Source: Laccaria trichodermophora (Eukaryota; Basidiomycota; Agaricomycetes; Agaricales; Hydnangiaceae). From it: DNA of 64,000 nucleotides. The notes beneath the pieces are model-generated. The model was given only the letters and a program-made list of their open reading frames with translations, was not told the DNA's origin and searched no databases. This document shows positions 49,831-61,158 of the stretch, in pieces (the stretch's first letter is position 1; each line of letters starts with the position of its first letter). The position numbers and the translations under genes are program-made. The stretch spans positions 124,001-188,000 of the forward strand of contig JACTVC010000020.1 in assembly GCA_018417955.1 (NCBI GenBank), written 5' to 3'.

Positions 49831-51420
49831 TTATAAGAAGTCATCGTCGGGTTCAGCTGTCAAGCCATCTTCATTCCAGATTTCCAAGAACTAAGGCATG
49901 AGGTCAGGACGAACGCAAGACATCAGCACAGCAACACTTACTCTGATTTTCTGCTCATCAGCGTCGTTTGTCGTAAGCAGTGGTGTGGTGGTGAAGGGAA
50001 GCCTATCCCAAGAGATCGAAGTGTCATTGCGTTTCGTCGCGGGTTTGTCTCCTATCGCACTCTTCTTTCCAACTACGAATTTGCTGCATTTGCTGATCTG
50101 AGGTGACGGACTAGTTTCCAGAGCCACGATCACAGGGAATGACTATGTGCAAAAGTAGCATGGAGTTCATTTTAAGCTACAGATATCGGTCAAAGGTTGA
50201 TAGCGCGTACCTGTTTGCTCAATCTATCGCTTGCAAGCAGTGCAATGCAGCAAACCGCAGCCAGAATGCTGTCCCGAGCAACATCCAATACCCTGCTTAG
50301 CTTGTCAAAATCTACCTCATTTAGTTCAGTACTCTTGCTTGGGCCACCTTCATCCTTCTCCGCGTCTTCACCCATCTTCGTCGCCATTCGGTGTCCGTGA
50401 TTTTGAACATTTTTCATTCTTCTTGCCCTTCTTTGCAGATGGTTTTCGAGGGTAAGATTTGGCTAAACTAGGTGGTGCCGCGATAGCAACAAACGGGTCG
50501 ACATCCTCGCCAGCTTTGACGCTTCGATCAAGATGTTTTAGCAAACGGGATAATATTTGGGAATCAACTTCCGCAAGGCCCCCTCTCCCTCGACCAGGTG
50601 TGCCCCCAGCCGTGTTTTGGCGGAGACGTTTGGTTGGACGGGCCACATTTCCGACGTATTTGGTCAACTTTCGAATGACGGTGGGGCTTAGTAAAGGTCT
50701 CGAGCAATGGATAGAGAGATGGGGAAACAGTTCTGGTGGCAGATCCTTGGCCTCAGCATCCGCAGGTAGCGCATCTTCAACTTCAAATATCTCATCGATT
50801 AAAGCGGTCAAATTTTCAAGTGGAACTGCGCATAGCTCAGTAAACAGCACAGGTGATGAAATAACAATTTACCTCGTTCATCTCGATCGCCTGTGCGGCG
50901 GGCGGAAGACTCGAGAGAATCGAAAAGGCCCCTGCCTCTTGTTGGGCTAGATGAGAAGTCGTCATCAGAGCCGTACCCTCCCAGGTCGTTGGGCGTGTCG
51001 TTGAACTTCATTTTCCCCTGTCGTTTCTCAGACAGCATTGAGGCATTTTCAGAACCCTTGCGAGAAGAGGATGGAGTTAAATATGGACTGGGAGGCACAA
51101 ATACGTATGCCAAATTCACTCGTTTGGGCGTCAGCGTCGACGTAAAAGAGCCTTGAGACATTGAGGACGTGGGAGCCGTTGATATGGTGGTTGGCGTTCG
51201 AGGAACAAAACTGGCAGAGCTTGAGGGGGTCACTGGATTCGTAGTGTGTTGGAAGGAGGGCAATGATTTCACCGAGTGCACGCGTTTAGATGGCGAAACA
51301 ATCTCAACCACAGGCTTGCGCTTCCATGGAGTAACAGCGGCGGTACTTGACGGGGCAAGCGCCAGAGGATCTGGACTCTCCTCTAAAGGTCGGTTTTTTG
51401 AGGACCATGGCTAGTAAACG
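49831..51420 (-). pseudogene. Scc2/NIPBL (cohesin loader)-like gene fragment, 5'-truncated and lacking its central body
   Basis: The recognisable N-terminal region of basidiomycete Scc2/Mis4 is present: TPWKRKPVVEIVSPSKRV, AYVFVPPSPYLTPSSSRKGS, DDLGGYGSD-like, SSARRTGDRDER, LENLTALIDEIFEVEDALPA, PTVIRKLTKYVGNVARPTKR and [20 protein letters not shown] followed by [12 protein letters not shown]. Complete Scc2 proteins are well over 1,000 residues with a long HEAT-repeat body. Here the frame passes through one intron (about 50144-50211) to a short end ([34 protein letters not shown]) and stops at 49831. At the 5' side the frame begins at a likely 3' splice site (about 51413) with no ATG. It therefore looks like an internally deleted relic. 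Whether the final 90 residues are the true Scc2 C-terminus is not certain. Confidence 0.6.
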
Positions 51421-51484
51421 AATCGGACCCCTCACATCTGCACTATTTTTGCATCAGAAACTCTTCTGAAGATAGAAGGGGCGC

Positions 51485-51871
51485 TTACAAGGTTGCTGCG
51501 ACGAGTCCAACAGAATCCCCAATGACCCCACCAACGACGGCGAGAATCACGCTATCCCGGGTACATCTATGGAGAACATCTTCATTTTTGGCTTTTCCTT
51601 CACGGCTTTTTGACGTCTCCCCAGGTGGAATGATAAAATTGAGGAATCCCGGCTTCGGAGAGGATGTAGGCAGACTCGAGATTCTCAGTTCAGACTCCTT
51701 TTCAGAGGCTGTAAGATGGAAGTTTGCGACGTTGGCGTCGGTTACGAGTACATAGGTTGAAGAGGGTAGATGGGATAGGAAAGTTTGTGCGATGTATGGC
51801 ATTAATTTGGAACCACAACGAATTGAATTCTTCCCAAGAATGGAGACTTTGAGCATGTCCGCGTCTGCCAT
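51485..51871 (-). pseudogene. AROM (ARO1) dehydroquinate synthase domain, N-terminal fragment
   Basis: 128 codons starting [20 protein letters not shown] and running through [35 protein letters not shown] and [16 protein letters not shown]. This is the start of the 3-dehydroquinate synthase domain of the pentafunctional shikimate-pathway enzyme. The NAD-binding GGGVIGD motif is altered to VGGVIGD. The sequence stops at the usual exon end after AAT and is followed directly by unrelated DNA, so more than 90% of AROM is missing. It abuts the Scc2-like fragment in the same orientation. Confidence 0.8.
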
Positions 51872-51883
51872 GATGAAGCAAAG

Positions 51884-52572
51884 TCAGAAGAACTGGGCAG
51901 CTCGAGCTCGAGGCTGAGCCAGAAAGGGCGCAGGGGGATCTTCAACATGTACATCAGGAGGATCATCGAAACCGAAGTCTGAAATTGCGTGGTTTATGTA
52001 CGGGTAAGTGAGATCATGCCAAAGACTCTCACCTTCAAAATCGGAGTCAGGAGCGGGAGGAGCTACACCTCGAGAACTACCTCCACGACCGCCGCCTCGG
52101 TCGCATGCAGGAGCAGCACCTCCACTGCCACCCCGAGTTTCCCCCATGACCCCCGCTTCCCCCTCCTGCTTTACCGCTGCCACCACCACCTCTTGCTCCT
52201 ACTTCCCCTCCTCCACACCCAGCAACACCAGCACCAAACGACACTCTTGGCCGTAGCATAAGCTTCCAGGCTGAATGGCGACAAGTTGTAAGACCTACCG
52301 TAGCTGCTTTGTCAAACTCCCTTCGTGCAAGAGTGCTCACTTGTAATAATCGCGATTCGTCCGCAGAATATCGTTTTTGGTCATTGTTCGTTTGCAGACT
52401 TGTACCATTCTGTGTTCCGTGTGGCACAAACGTTAGTCTGTTGAGGGAGAATAACCGAAGAAATGACTTGCCTCACGACAGAGCTGGGGTTTGCTAAAGC
52501 TCTTGTTGTAGCCATCTATGAGACCAATGCCTAGTAAAGTGAAAAGGACCAGGTGCTTGATGGCGCCTTCCA
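51884..52572 (-). CDS. Glycine-rich hypothetical protein with N-terminal hydrophobic segment
   Basis: A possible gene begins MEGAIKHLVLFTLLGIGLID (near 52572) with a donor near 52471. It continues NGTSLQTNNDQKRYSADESR, LRPRVSFGAGVAG and a Gly-rich run. It may end in the frame with PPAPDSDFEGESLWHDLTYP and the stop near 51884, reached through a frame change or intron in 52030-52190. No family is recognised, and frame continuity through the Gly-rich repeat is not assured. Confidence 0.4.
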
Positions 52573-52579
52573 TTCGCTC

Positions 52580-53012
52580 AACGACGTAATCCCTGACGAC
52601 TATTGTCTGGATATGTTGAGCATGGCCGCATGCGTCCCTCTATAGGTGGAAAGATGTCAGCACCTGAGGGAGGGAAGGAGAAGGGACGGAGAGGACTTCG
52701 AAGGAGGGAGAATGGAAGATGATGATCGTGATCAAGAGCGAAAATTTGCCAAACATGGCAAATATTCGGGACGTGACAGCGTGACCCGCCCTTCACAATA
52801 CCTCTCAAATGTTTCGGGTTATCAGAAAGCTATTATCTTTCACATATCTCCGTGATCAAAATTTATAATGACACTGATCATCAAATTGGAAAAGATATCG
52901 AAGAAGACATTTTTAATTTCTTTCCCGATATATCTGGCCAAGAAAAGGTGTAAAATCTATTAATTTCTACAATGATTTATCCGCCGTTTGCATAAGCCAA
53001 TGCCCGCAGTGT
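52580..53012. other. Intergenic stretch left of the second Crinkler copy
   Basis: AT-rich towards 52860-52980. No credible gene; the small ORFs on both strands are unrelated to known families. Confidence 0.45.
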
Positions 53013-55812
53013 GAAACGGCCATCCTAAGCAGCAATAACAAAGAACTCATTTAGGAGTTATTTAGTAAACTATATTGATGAAGGACTTTTCCTCCGTTGT
53101 CAAGAACCTCAATGGTGTTCCAGTCATCAACGGATACGACATAGATAAGTTTATCAATGTCTACTAAAAGGTTAGTATACGATATGGCAGATATCAACAA
53201 GAGGCTTACCTCTATGCACGATCTTGGGTGGGCGGGTACGAAAGTCAATAATGATATAATCAGACATCCATCCATTCTCAACCCATTTACCATACTCCCC
53301 TTCAGTGAATCGTCTTGCATGTTGGCTCAATCGATTACCATCACGAAGAAGTTCAACGCCCCATTTTTTCGACCGGATGAAGAAATCGATCCTTCCGTTT
53401 TTCGTACCAAACTCTGGAAATGAAACAGAACCACTCGCGTGCTTAGAGGATGTGGAGTAGAACTCGTCCTGGAATTGTGCCTCTGGAATGGATTGTGCTT
53501 TGGGACCTATTTCGCGTTTTTCTAGGCTTTGCCGTGAAAACCTCTGAATAACAGCTAGGGAAAATTCAAACAAGTTCGGCTCGATGATCCTAGACTCCAA
53601 TGGCGACCCATTGAGCTTCCAGTCTATACATCGCCTGTGGAGCGGAGATGCAAACGTGTACAAGATTCCATTGATATCTGCTCTGTCTTCTGTATGCAAC
53701 CAACCAAACTGGAATATCATGCGGAGGGCCGCCTTTCGGTTATCGTCGTCGCTGGGGTCCGAAGCGAGGTAGTCGTCCGGGCAGACAATGGATTCTTTTC
53801 TAAGGACTTCACTCATCACAGCTGTTACATCCGGGTTTTGACGTAAAACATTCGCCTGTGGGAGACCACGGCCAAATACTGTTCTACTGTAGATGGCCTG
53901 GGCTATGTCAGCCATGGAGACACCGGCAACGAACATTTCGTAAGTATATTCGGCAGATTTCACCCGTTCACGATATGACTAAATTAGAATCAGTATTAAT
54001 CGAAACAAAAATGAAAGGGCTCTTTCACCTTGTGCGCGGCGACGCAATCCATCAAATCCTTGCAAGCTCCCACATGACCGTTCGTCATATCGAAGACGCA
54101 ATCGAGGAAGGAGTCAGAAAAGTGGTTATTGTGAAACTTCAGTTGTACGAGCGCGTTGAATTCTTCTTTAGTGAAAAGAAGGCCAACAAGGATCCCATCC
54201 CCGCAGTCAAGACGAGCAAGGCCCACGCGATGTTCCTTTCCGATCCACATTGGCGATATATTGTCGGCCCCGGTGTAACCAGAGCTGCCGTGGCTGGCAA
54301 GAGCAACAAGCCGCATACCCTGAAAACTCGGATTCTTAAATTTATTCCAGAAATTTTTATCCCAATACGTCGTCTGCGCTTCGTCTAGAATGAGGATCGT
54401 ATTCGGGGTGATCTGCACAGGCAGATTTTCTGGCCATGAGGCAAGAAAAACCACTTCCGTATCAGGTTCTGTTTGATTGATATAGCGGCGAAGGAGTCCC
54501 GCCAACACAGACTTTCCGCTACCTGGCGTGCCTCTGACTGAAAAATTTAGTTTTAAGGAAGTCAGAGCAAAAAATTGCGATACCATGTACCCATCTCTGC
54601 TTTACAAGTTTTTCATACAGAGCGGCAACTGTTATTTCACGCTGAACATCTGAGGGTGGAGGATCCTGTTATAGAGATTGCAGACAGTAAATTGAAAGAC
54701 CTTACAGGAAGCGTAGATGCAGTCCTCTTTGAGTTTCAGTTTCTTTAATGTTGATTCAGCAACTGAGCAATCATCAGGATATGTTAGAGGTCAAGAAAAC
54801 AGTTGAAGTCGTGAGTTGGTAAAGAAAAAATGAGGGAGGTTGAAGTAAATGCGGGTTGGGAGAGCAGAGAGTGTTTGGAAGAGGTTCGCGACACCATGGA
54901 CAGGTTATAAGACGAGGGGAATGAAGGAAGAGAGAAAGTGGGTGCCAGATGAACAGGGCATCGAGAAATGACGAGATGGGAACATGCGGGAGGTAGTCCA
55001 GAGCGGCGAGCGAATCGCGTTTGGGAGCCGGCGAAAAGAATAAATGACATTGATGCGTGCGGAGTAGATGTTATGGTCAGTCCCAAACGCGTAGAAGGCG
55101 GAATGCCAATCCCAGCAGGAGAATGAAAGGGGATATCGAGGAAATTGAAGCGAACAACGAGTTGGCAAACGAGGCAAGTTTTCAGGTGAAATCTTATCGA
55201 TAATGCTCAGCCACGGAAATTCACTCTCACTCACCGGTAGCAGGGACCTTCACGATTACGTGGAGGTGCTCACTGGGAGGTTGATTTGGAAAGATTTTGA
55301 AGAGGCTGTCTGCGGGCTCTAGTTTGGTGGCATATTGCGAAAGGCTATCTCCCAGGGACCTGATACGTGCAGCGAGAGTGTCGGCTGGACCAGCGGTGAT
55401 AGGGTTGAAGTCGTTTGGCTGGAAAGGTGGTGATGTAAGTCATGTCACTTCACATCGCGACTCGTCGATTGCACTCACCTTCCACAATTCCAAAATGTGA
55501 GGACCAACATCCTTCAAAGTATCCAGCGCTCGCTCCTTTTGTATAACCCCCTTCAAGTCGCTAACCACGTAATCGCACCCCAATCTAGCTACAAAGATGA
55601 TAGATTCTCCCGCGATAAGACAATTAAGTTGACGAGACTGTGTTTCAGGCATAGCGCTCGATGTGCCTGTTGGGCTCCCCGCTGGCTTATCCCCTTTTGT
55701 TAGCCGTTTGCGAATGGACCCAAATGCAAAGGGATGTTTGTCCTTTTTTGCGCTCATAAGTGCGTCTGGTGAGGGAACGGCAAGGGAACGGTCAAATGAG
55801 CAAGAGGAGAAG
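53013..55812. repeat. Direct duplication of 2.8 kb, copy 2 (pair at 44681-47473)
   Basis: Same orientation and same borders as copy 1. Copy 2 contains a 12-15 bp in-frame insertion in the nuclease domain (extra SIPEA near 53480) relative to copy 1. Confidence 0.9.
53051..55757 (-). CDS. Crinkler (CRN)-type protein, copy 2
   Basis: Same exon layout as copy 1, with the start MSAKKDKHPFAFG at 55757 homologous to that of copy 1. Header LNCLIAGESIIFVARLGCDY, NTPase GTPGSGKS and TILILDEAQTTYWD, nuclease FPEFGTKNGRIDFFIRSKKW GVELLRDGN, and last exon DIDKLIYVVSVDDWNTIEVL are all intact. Substitutions relative to copy 1 cluster in the NTPase C-terminus, the nuclease domain and part of the header. The long intron and the second header exon are almost identical. 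Both copies look functional from the reading frames. Confidence 0.85.
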
Positions 55813-55903
55813 CTACGACTCGGAATGATGAAGGGGTGATTACATAATTTCGAACTTTCACAGCAATATTTTCGCTGGTGTGGCACATTGTTCAAGACTT
55901 GTT

Positions 55904-56907
55904 ATGCTGAGCTTCAGGTTGACTCGCCCTGCGTCAAGATGCCTGTCAGCTATTGCAAGGTTTAACTCTACGTCAAGGTACGCGGCGAGCATTCAGAATC
56001 CAGAATTCAAGGATGCAGAGTAAGTTGTTGCCATGATATTTCTCAGCGCGTTGCTGATTTACATTTTAGAATGTTTGCAGCGTACGTCTATTGCGTGCCT
56101 TTGTTGCCGTTCTCCTCTTTTTAATTTGACGCGTAGCCTGGATGAACTCCTTGGTTCTAAACCAAGTACTTCCACACCATCAGAGGCAGCAGAAACAGAA
56201 TCCCAGATTTCCGGGAGAATACCGTAAAGACTTGTTTGCGTTCATTCTCTGCCTTATTTAACCTGTGTCCTAGAACGCAACCATCAGATGCTACATGGGA
56301 CCCTAGGGACCTACCGTTCCGCCAAACACTTAACAGGGAGTACACAGAAAAGGAGTGGGCGGCAACCTTGATTCACGGTCGTGGTGTCCATAATGCCTAC
56401 TACCATCCGCAAACGCATGGCATCCCCGTCGCTAGCGTCCACTTCCGCTCCCACCACGTCCGCCTACTAGAGTTCTTCACCCACTTTGCCTCACATGCCG
56501 CATCCTCCCTCGGCATCCCCATTTCAAAAGTTGCCCGACTCCCCACTCAACGAACCTTGTGGACCGTTCCTCGCAGTCCGTTTGCGCACAAAAAGTCACA
56601 AGAGAATTTTGACAGACGCGTCCACAAGCGGGCGATCAAGGCGTGGGATGCTGACCCGGAGGTGGTAGACAGATGGCTGATGTATTTACGGAAGCACGCG
56701 TTGGGTGGAGTTGGTATGAGGGTGACTAGATGGGAGAGGTTGCCTGTGGGCTATGGCGCGACTCGCCTAGCACATATTAAGCAACAAATGTCGGCACCGG
56801 GACCGAAGACGGTGGAGGAAGCTGTGAAAGCTCTGGGAGAGAAGATCATCGTGGAAGAGATGGCAGCCTTGGAAAGCGGGTCGGGAAAAATTCCAGCGAG
56901 GACGTAG
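55904..56907 (+). CDS. RSM10: Mitochondrial small-subunit ribosomal protein uS10m (Rsm10)
   Basis: Four exons (55904-56019, 56070-56081, 56137-56223, 56274-56907) join in frame to 282 residues. The N-terminus MLSFRLTRPASRCLSAIARF is a mitochondrial presequence. The uS10 core shows IPVASVHFRSHHVRLLEFFT HFASHAASSLGIPISKVARL, then TLWTVPRSPFAHKKSQENFD and VVDRWLMYLRKHALGGVGMR. The C-terminal extension is typical of fungal uS10m. Exon 2 is a 12-nt microexon. Confidence 0.9.
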
Positions 56908-56969
56908 GATATGTAATTAGGTGAATAATTTGAGTGGTATATAAAAAACCAATTTGTTCCTGTACCCTC

Positions 56970-58509
56970 ATGCACCCATTTGCCTCGTATGTCCTACGAA
57001 GCTACTACAAGGCCACCGGTTGGAACGAGGACAACCTCTACGCAAACTTGACCCGCTCGTCCAGCGGTTACGTCCAAAGCTTCTTCACCTGTCCATGGGC
57101 TGACTTTCCTCGTAGCAATCCTTGATTTCACCGTCCCTCGAGGTCTCCACCTCACCGTTTCAAAGTCTCCCAATGCCTTGTTCAAAACCACATATTCCAT
57201 GACGGCTATGCCGTCACTCCACGGCTCAGTGGGGTATATTTTCACCTCATGCGATCTTGATGTCAAGTCGTCGGGAAATGTGCGCTTCAAAAACATGATA
57301 GAGCGCTTCAAGGTGTACGACCAACCTCGTCGACCGGAACCTAAAGAAGAGGAATGGTTAGCAGGCGAACAAGTGCAAAAACGGGGTAAAATTTCTGCCT
57401 ATTACACTTGTATTCGCTAGTAACTAACCCCAACTCGCAGACTATCTCCTCTATGGACGGTTCTACCTACCCACAGGTCGACTCGACGCTCTTTATTCTA
57501 CCCGTCTCTCTCCAACGGTGCAGGCGCTGGTCGCCGCCATCTCAGATCCACCGTCAAACATTCCCTCTGAACTACGAGACCGAAACGGAGACCCCAGCAA
57601 CATCATGCTCAACCTGCAGCATGATGTGGGGAAGTGGTGCACGGAGTACACATGGAGTGCTGAGGACGGAATGTGGGGCGTACGGGTGTTACACAACTTT
57701 GGAAGGCTGGGCATGTCGGATGCGGTGGAAGACGGCGGCGGCGGGAAGGGAGACCGTACGGTCAAAGTGAAACGGGTGGATGAGGAAGATGCTGTGGAGG
57801 GTGGATTGAAAGGGCGTGTGTCGATGGGGGCTGAGCTTTATTTTAGTGCCAAAGAGCGAAGTGCTGGGGGTGAGTTTTCATCTTCTTGACAATAACACAA
57901 CTCATCTTCCGTCCTAACATGCAACAGTTTCAACAGGAATTCGCTTCACAACTTTACCAGATGCTACACCACCCTCATTCCAAGTACCCTCATCATCATC
58001 ATCAAATCTCGTGTCACCTTCTACATCTCAACCTCCAACAACCATCACCGCTCTTTTTAATCCAATGCTGGGGCACATGTCAGGAGCATACACCGCTCGC
58101 GTGTCGCGGGACCTCGCGCTCTCGTCTCGATTCGATTTTAATGTATACAGCTACGAGAGTGAATGGACCATGGGTGCAGAATGGTGGCTGCGTCGATCCT
58201 TGACGCCACGACCGTCCGAAGATGGCGAAAAACATTCACCAACACCAACACCACTGTTTCCTCCTCCCGTTGAAGATGTTCAAGGCGTCGTAAAGGCGCG
58301 AGCATCAACCAACAATGTGTGTTCACATATATTTTCTCCCTATGTTCCCCCACACACTCATTGACTCTATTTTACAGGACGTTTCCCTAATGTGGGAAGG
58401 CAGGCTAAGAAACATGCTCGTCAGCCTGGGCGTCGTTTCCGATTTTTCTAGCAGGGCAAAACCAATAAAAGCCATTGGACTTGAAGTATCATATTTTAGC
58501 TCTGAATAG
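56970..58509 (+). CDS. MDM10: Mdm10, ERMES complex and SAM-associated beta-barrel protein
   Basis: Mitochondrial outer-membrane beta-barrel of the ER-mitochondria encounter structure. The start MHPFASYVLRSYYKATGWNE followed by DNLYANLTRSS is the conserved Mdm10 N-terminus. Later exons give DFTVPRGLHLTVSKSPNALF, SLHGSVGYIFTSCDLDVKSS, DYLLYGRFYLPTGRLDALYS, NIMLNLQHDVGKWCTEYTWS, RVSMGAELYFSAKERSAG, and NPMLGHMSGAYTARVSRDLA. The C-terminus is MWEGRLRNMLVSLGVVSDFS through GLEVSYFSSE, a beta-signal-like end. Four or so short introns are present. Confidence 0.92.
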
Positions 58510-58748
58510 ACAACGTTCGTTCGAGTTGATAGGAAGAAGAGTCCCATGTACATATCCCAGAATTTAATACGGAAAATATATACAAAAAAACATCATGAAA
58601 TGCAGTCTGAATAAATAAGTATGTAGCCCAAGAAAAGTGTACAAGGTCAGGATTGAGTGGGTGAGTAGATGAGTATGAATGACAATAAGCGAACAGGGGT
58701 ATCTGGATGAAGCGCAAAAGGAGGAGACAGATACAGAAAAATAACAAT

Positions 58749-60554
58749 TCACTCTTTAGAAACCGCAATGCTCGTCTGTTTCGAACCATCAATAGATCGA
58801 GCCAACCTTGAAATAGCTTCCCCAGTAATAATAGGCCGATTCAACGGCGACCCATTAGAAGTTCCAATAGTCCTCGCCAGCTTCGAAATAGCGTCGCCCG
58901 TAATAACCGGCCTTGAATGCGGCGTCCGATAATTCGCACCCGCAGGCGGTGTAGAATGTGTCCTGAAATGACTGTTGTTCTCCTGATACCCCCCTCCGCC
59001 TCCGCCTCCTCCACGCGGTGTATTTTGTCCGGAACGCGAAAATCGGGAAACGTACTCTCCCGGAGGGGAGCGAGGGAAAGAAGGGGGACGCCCGACGGTG
59101 TGAGCTCGTGTATGGCCGTAAGAGGAGATTCGAGATTCGAGTGACGTTTCGGTGTATGAGGACAGGCCTGCTGGGGCAGACAGGGAATCGACGAGCGCCT
59201 GAGGGGCGTGTATGGACGCGGCGAGGCCCGAGTCTTCGCGAGTGATTGAAGAATCTTCTGTTGAAGAAGATGCGTGAATAGACTTTGCAACACCTTCATC
59301 TTCCTTGATGTCAGGAACATTGTTTGTGGTGGTGGTGTCGACCGCCTCTTTCAGAAGAGGTTCGCTTGATTCCGCTTTGGAACCTGCATTCAAGTTTTCT
59401 GGAGCTGTTGCAATTGGCTTGGCAACCACTGTGGCTTCCCTGGGTGACGGGGCTGGCACTGTGGGACCACGTGTGTTATTCCTGACCGATCTTGCATTTG
59501 GGGCGGATGTGACAGGTTTGGGAGGTAAGGAGTGGTGAAGAGACGTTTTTACCGTGTCAGCGCTCCTATTGATTGGAGTTGCCTTGGGCGAAGGATCGGG
59601 GGCTGAAGCACTATAGACATTTGCCCTCTTACTCTCTTGATTAAAAGGACCCGTCGGAGCAAATGGCGTAGACGCAGGGGAAGAATCACTCTCTGCGGGT
59701 TTATGATCCGAGATCGACTGAGATGGGGAAACGACCTCGGACCTAGATATGGGAGGCGTCAGAGGCTTGGAGGATGGTTCTGGCAGCGGCCGAAGACCAT
59801 CGACAATGATTGGAGATATCATTTCGGCCGGATGAGTCGAGGTGGAGACGCCCCAATCATCCAGATCAGGCAAACTATCATCGTCCTCGCCCGCCCAATC
59901 AATGTGGCTTCCCGGAGTTGACGGCCTATTTTGCGCCACGGCTCGAACACGTTCGACGAGGGCGTCAATATTATTACGCATATCGAAGTTATTACTGGAC
60001 AGATGAGGAGGCGTGTCTTTGATCGGGGCGGTATGAGGGACGGTTGGAAGGCGAGGCCTCATCGGCCGGAGGAGATTATCATCAGCTGCAGGAGGATTAA
60101 TTCTGTGCAGACCGCTGCCTTTACTCGTTTGAGAACGTCTCCTTCTATCCCCCCGCGGTTTAGGTGAAGGTGCAGAGGACACTTCGGCTCCAGGCGAAGC
60201 TACAACGACGGATGGAACGTTATGAGACGACTTTCTGGACGGAGGTTTAGACTTGGTTGGATTAGGGATCGAGGGCTTTTCGGCAGCGGAGGGGCCAGCG
60301 GATGAAGCAGGATTTTTCGGAGGCTGAGTTGGGCCAGGTTTCTCTTGAGGGGGTGGACGTATTTCGCCAGTTGGTTTGTTGTCGCGGGATGCGGTATTTG
60401 GTCTACCGCCGCCACCTCTTCCGCCTCTTCCACCTCCACGACCCCTCCCGCCTCTACTGAGGCCACCAAAAGCCGAACCAGGTTCAGGGCCTGACCTCGG
60501 CCATCGAGGTGAAGGGTTGGAACTGCCTGAAGGTGTGGGTGTGGAGGAGGCCAT
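58749..60554 (-). CDS. Disordered RG-rich protein with a C-terminal duplicated motif
   Basis: Single exon of 601 codons. The N-terminus contains an arginine/glycine block (GGRGRGGGRGGRGGGGR). A long Pro/Ser-rich, basic disordered region follows, with a short conserved-looking piece NIDALVERVRAVAQNRPSTP near residue 215. The last 60 residues contain a twofold repeat: RPVITGDAISKLARTIG, then RPIITGEAISRLARSID. No catalytic domain is recognised. RNA association is suggested only by the RGG-like block. Confidence 0.75.
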   Translation of the reverse strand: MASSTPTPSGSSNPSPRWPRSGPEPGSAFGGLSRGGRGRGGGRGGRGGGGRPNTASRDNKPTGEIRPPPQEKPGPTQPPKNPASSAGPSAAEKPSIPNPTKSKPPSRKSSHNVPSVVVASPGAEVSSAPSPKPRGDRRRRSQTSKGSGLHRINPPAADDNLLRPMRPRLPTVPHTAPIKDTPPHLSSNNFDMRNNIDALVERVRAVAQNRPSTPGSHIDWAGEDDDSLPDLDDWGVSTSTHPAEMISPIIVDGLRPLPEPSSKPLTPPISRSEVVSPSQSISDHKPAESDSSPASTPFAPTGPFNQESKRANVYSASAPDPSPKATPINRSADTVKTSLHHSLPPKPVTSAPNARSVRNNTRGPTVPAPSPREATVVAKPIATAPENLNAGSKAESSEPLLKEAVDTTTTNNVPDIKEDEGVAKSIHASSSTEDSSITREDSGLAASIHAPQALVDSLSAPAGLSSYTETSLESRISSYGHTRAHTVGRPPSFPRSPPGEYVSRFSRSGQNTPRGGGGGGGGYQENNSHFRTHSTPPAGANYRTPHSRPVITGDAISKLARTIGTSNGSPLNRPIITGEAISRLARSIDGSKQTSIAVSKE

Positions 60555-60735
60555 TCAAATAGAAACCTTTAACAAATTCAAACCCTGGCTGTGGTGACTT
60601 AGTCTTAATGATTTTGAAAGGACTGGTTGCTCTTACATGGAAAGACGAAGAATGTTTGAGTTTAAAGGAGAAATAGTACAACTTGAAGTGTCTATTGCCA
60701 AACAAGGCAAAGCGCACTCCTCATCCAGTTCAACC

Positions 60736-61071
60736 ATGTCAAAAGCGTCGCAACCAGAGCTTAAAAAGGTTGGTTCAGTTGTATCTCTCATTCCCAGTGC
60801 TAATCTAGTGTATAGTTCATGGACAAGAAATTGTTCGTTCATCTGCAAGGGGGCCGCAAAGTCAGTGGCACGCTGCGTGGCTATGATCTTTTCCTGAACC
60901 TCGTTATCGATGATGCGATCGAGGAGACGACACCAGCACAGAAGCATCCAATTGGCACAGTTGTAAGTGATTTTATACGACTTGTTTTTGAACTAATGAA
61001 TAACTGGAGAACAGGTAATTCGTGGTAATAGTGTAACATCAATGGAAACATTGGAGGCAACAAGATCGTAG
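60736..61071 (+). CDS. Small nuclear ribonucleoprotein G (SmG)
   Basis: Three exons encode MSKASQPELKK, FMDKKLFVHLQGGRKVSGTL followed by RGYDLFLNLVIDDAIEETTP, and VIRGNSVTSMETLEATRS. The Sm1 and Sm2 motifs (RGYDxFLNLVIDDA; GxVVIRGNSV) are intact. It is part of the Sm ring of spliceosomal snRNPs. It lies 181 bp from the divergent RG-rich gene. Confidence 0.95.
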
Positions 61072-61158
61072 CAGTAGCATCCTTGTTTGGTTCAGTCATT
61101 TAGAATCAACAAATTGTATGTGTAAAAAAAGTTATTACCTTTCTCCGTGACTTTGGTC

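Noticed and set aside
61147..61158. Start of the PPR protein at 61147
   Set aside because: The codon there is GTG; the first in-frame ATG is 61159 and gives a suitable mitochondrial presequence.
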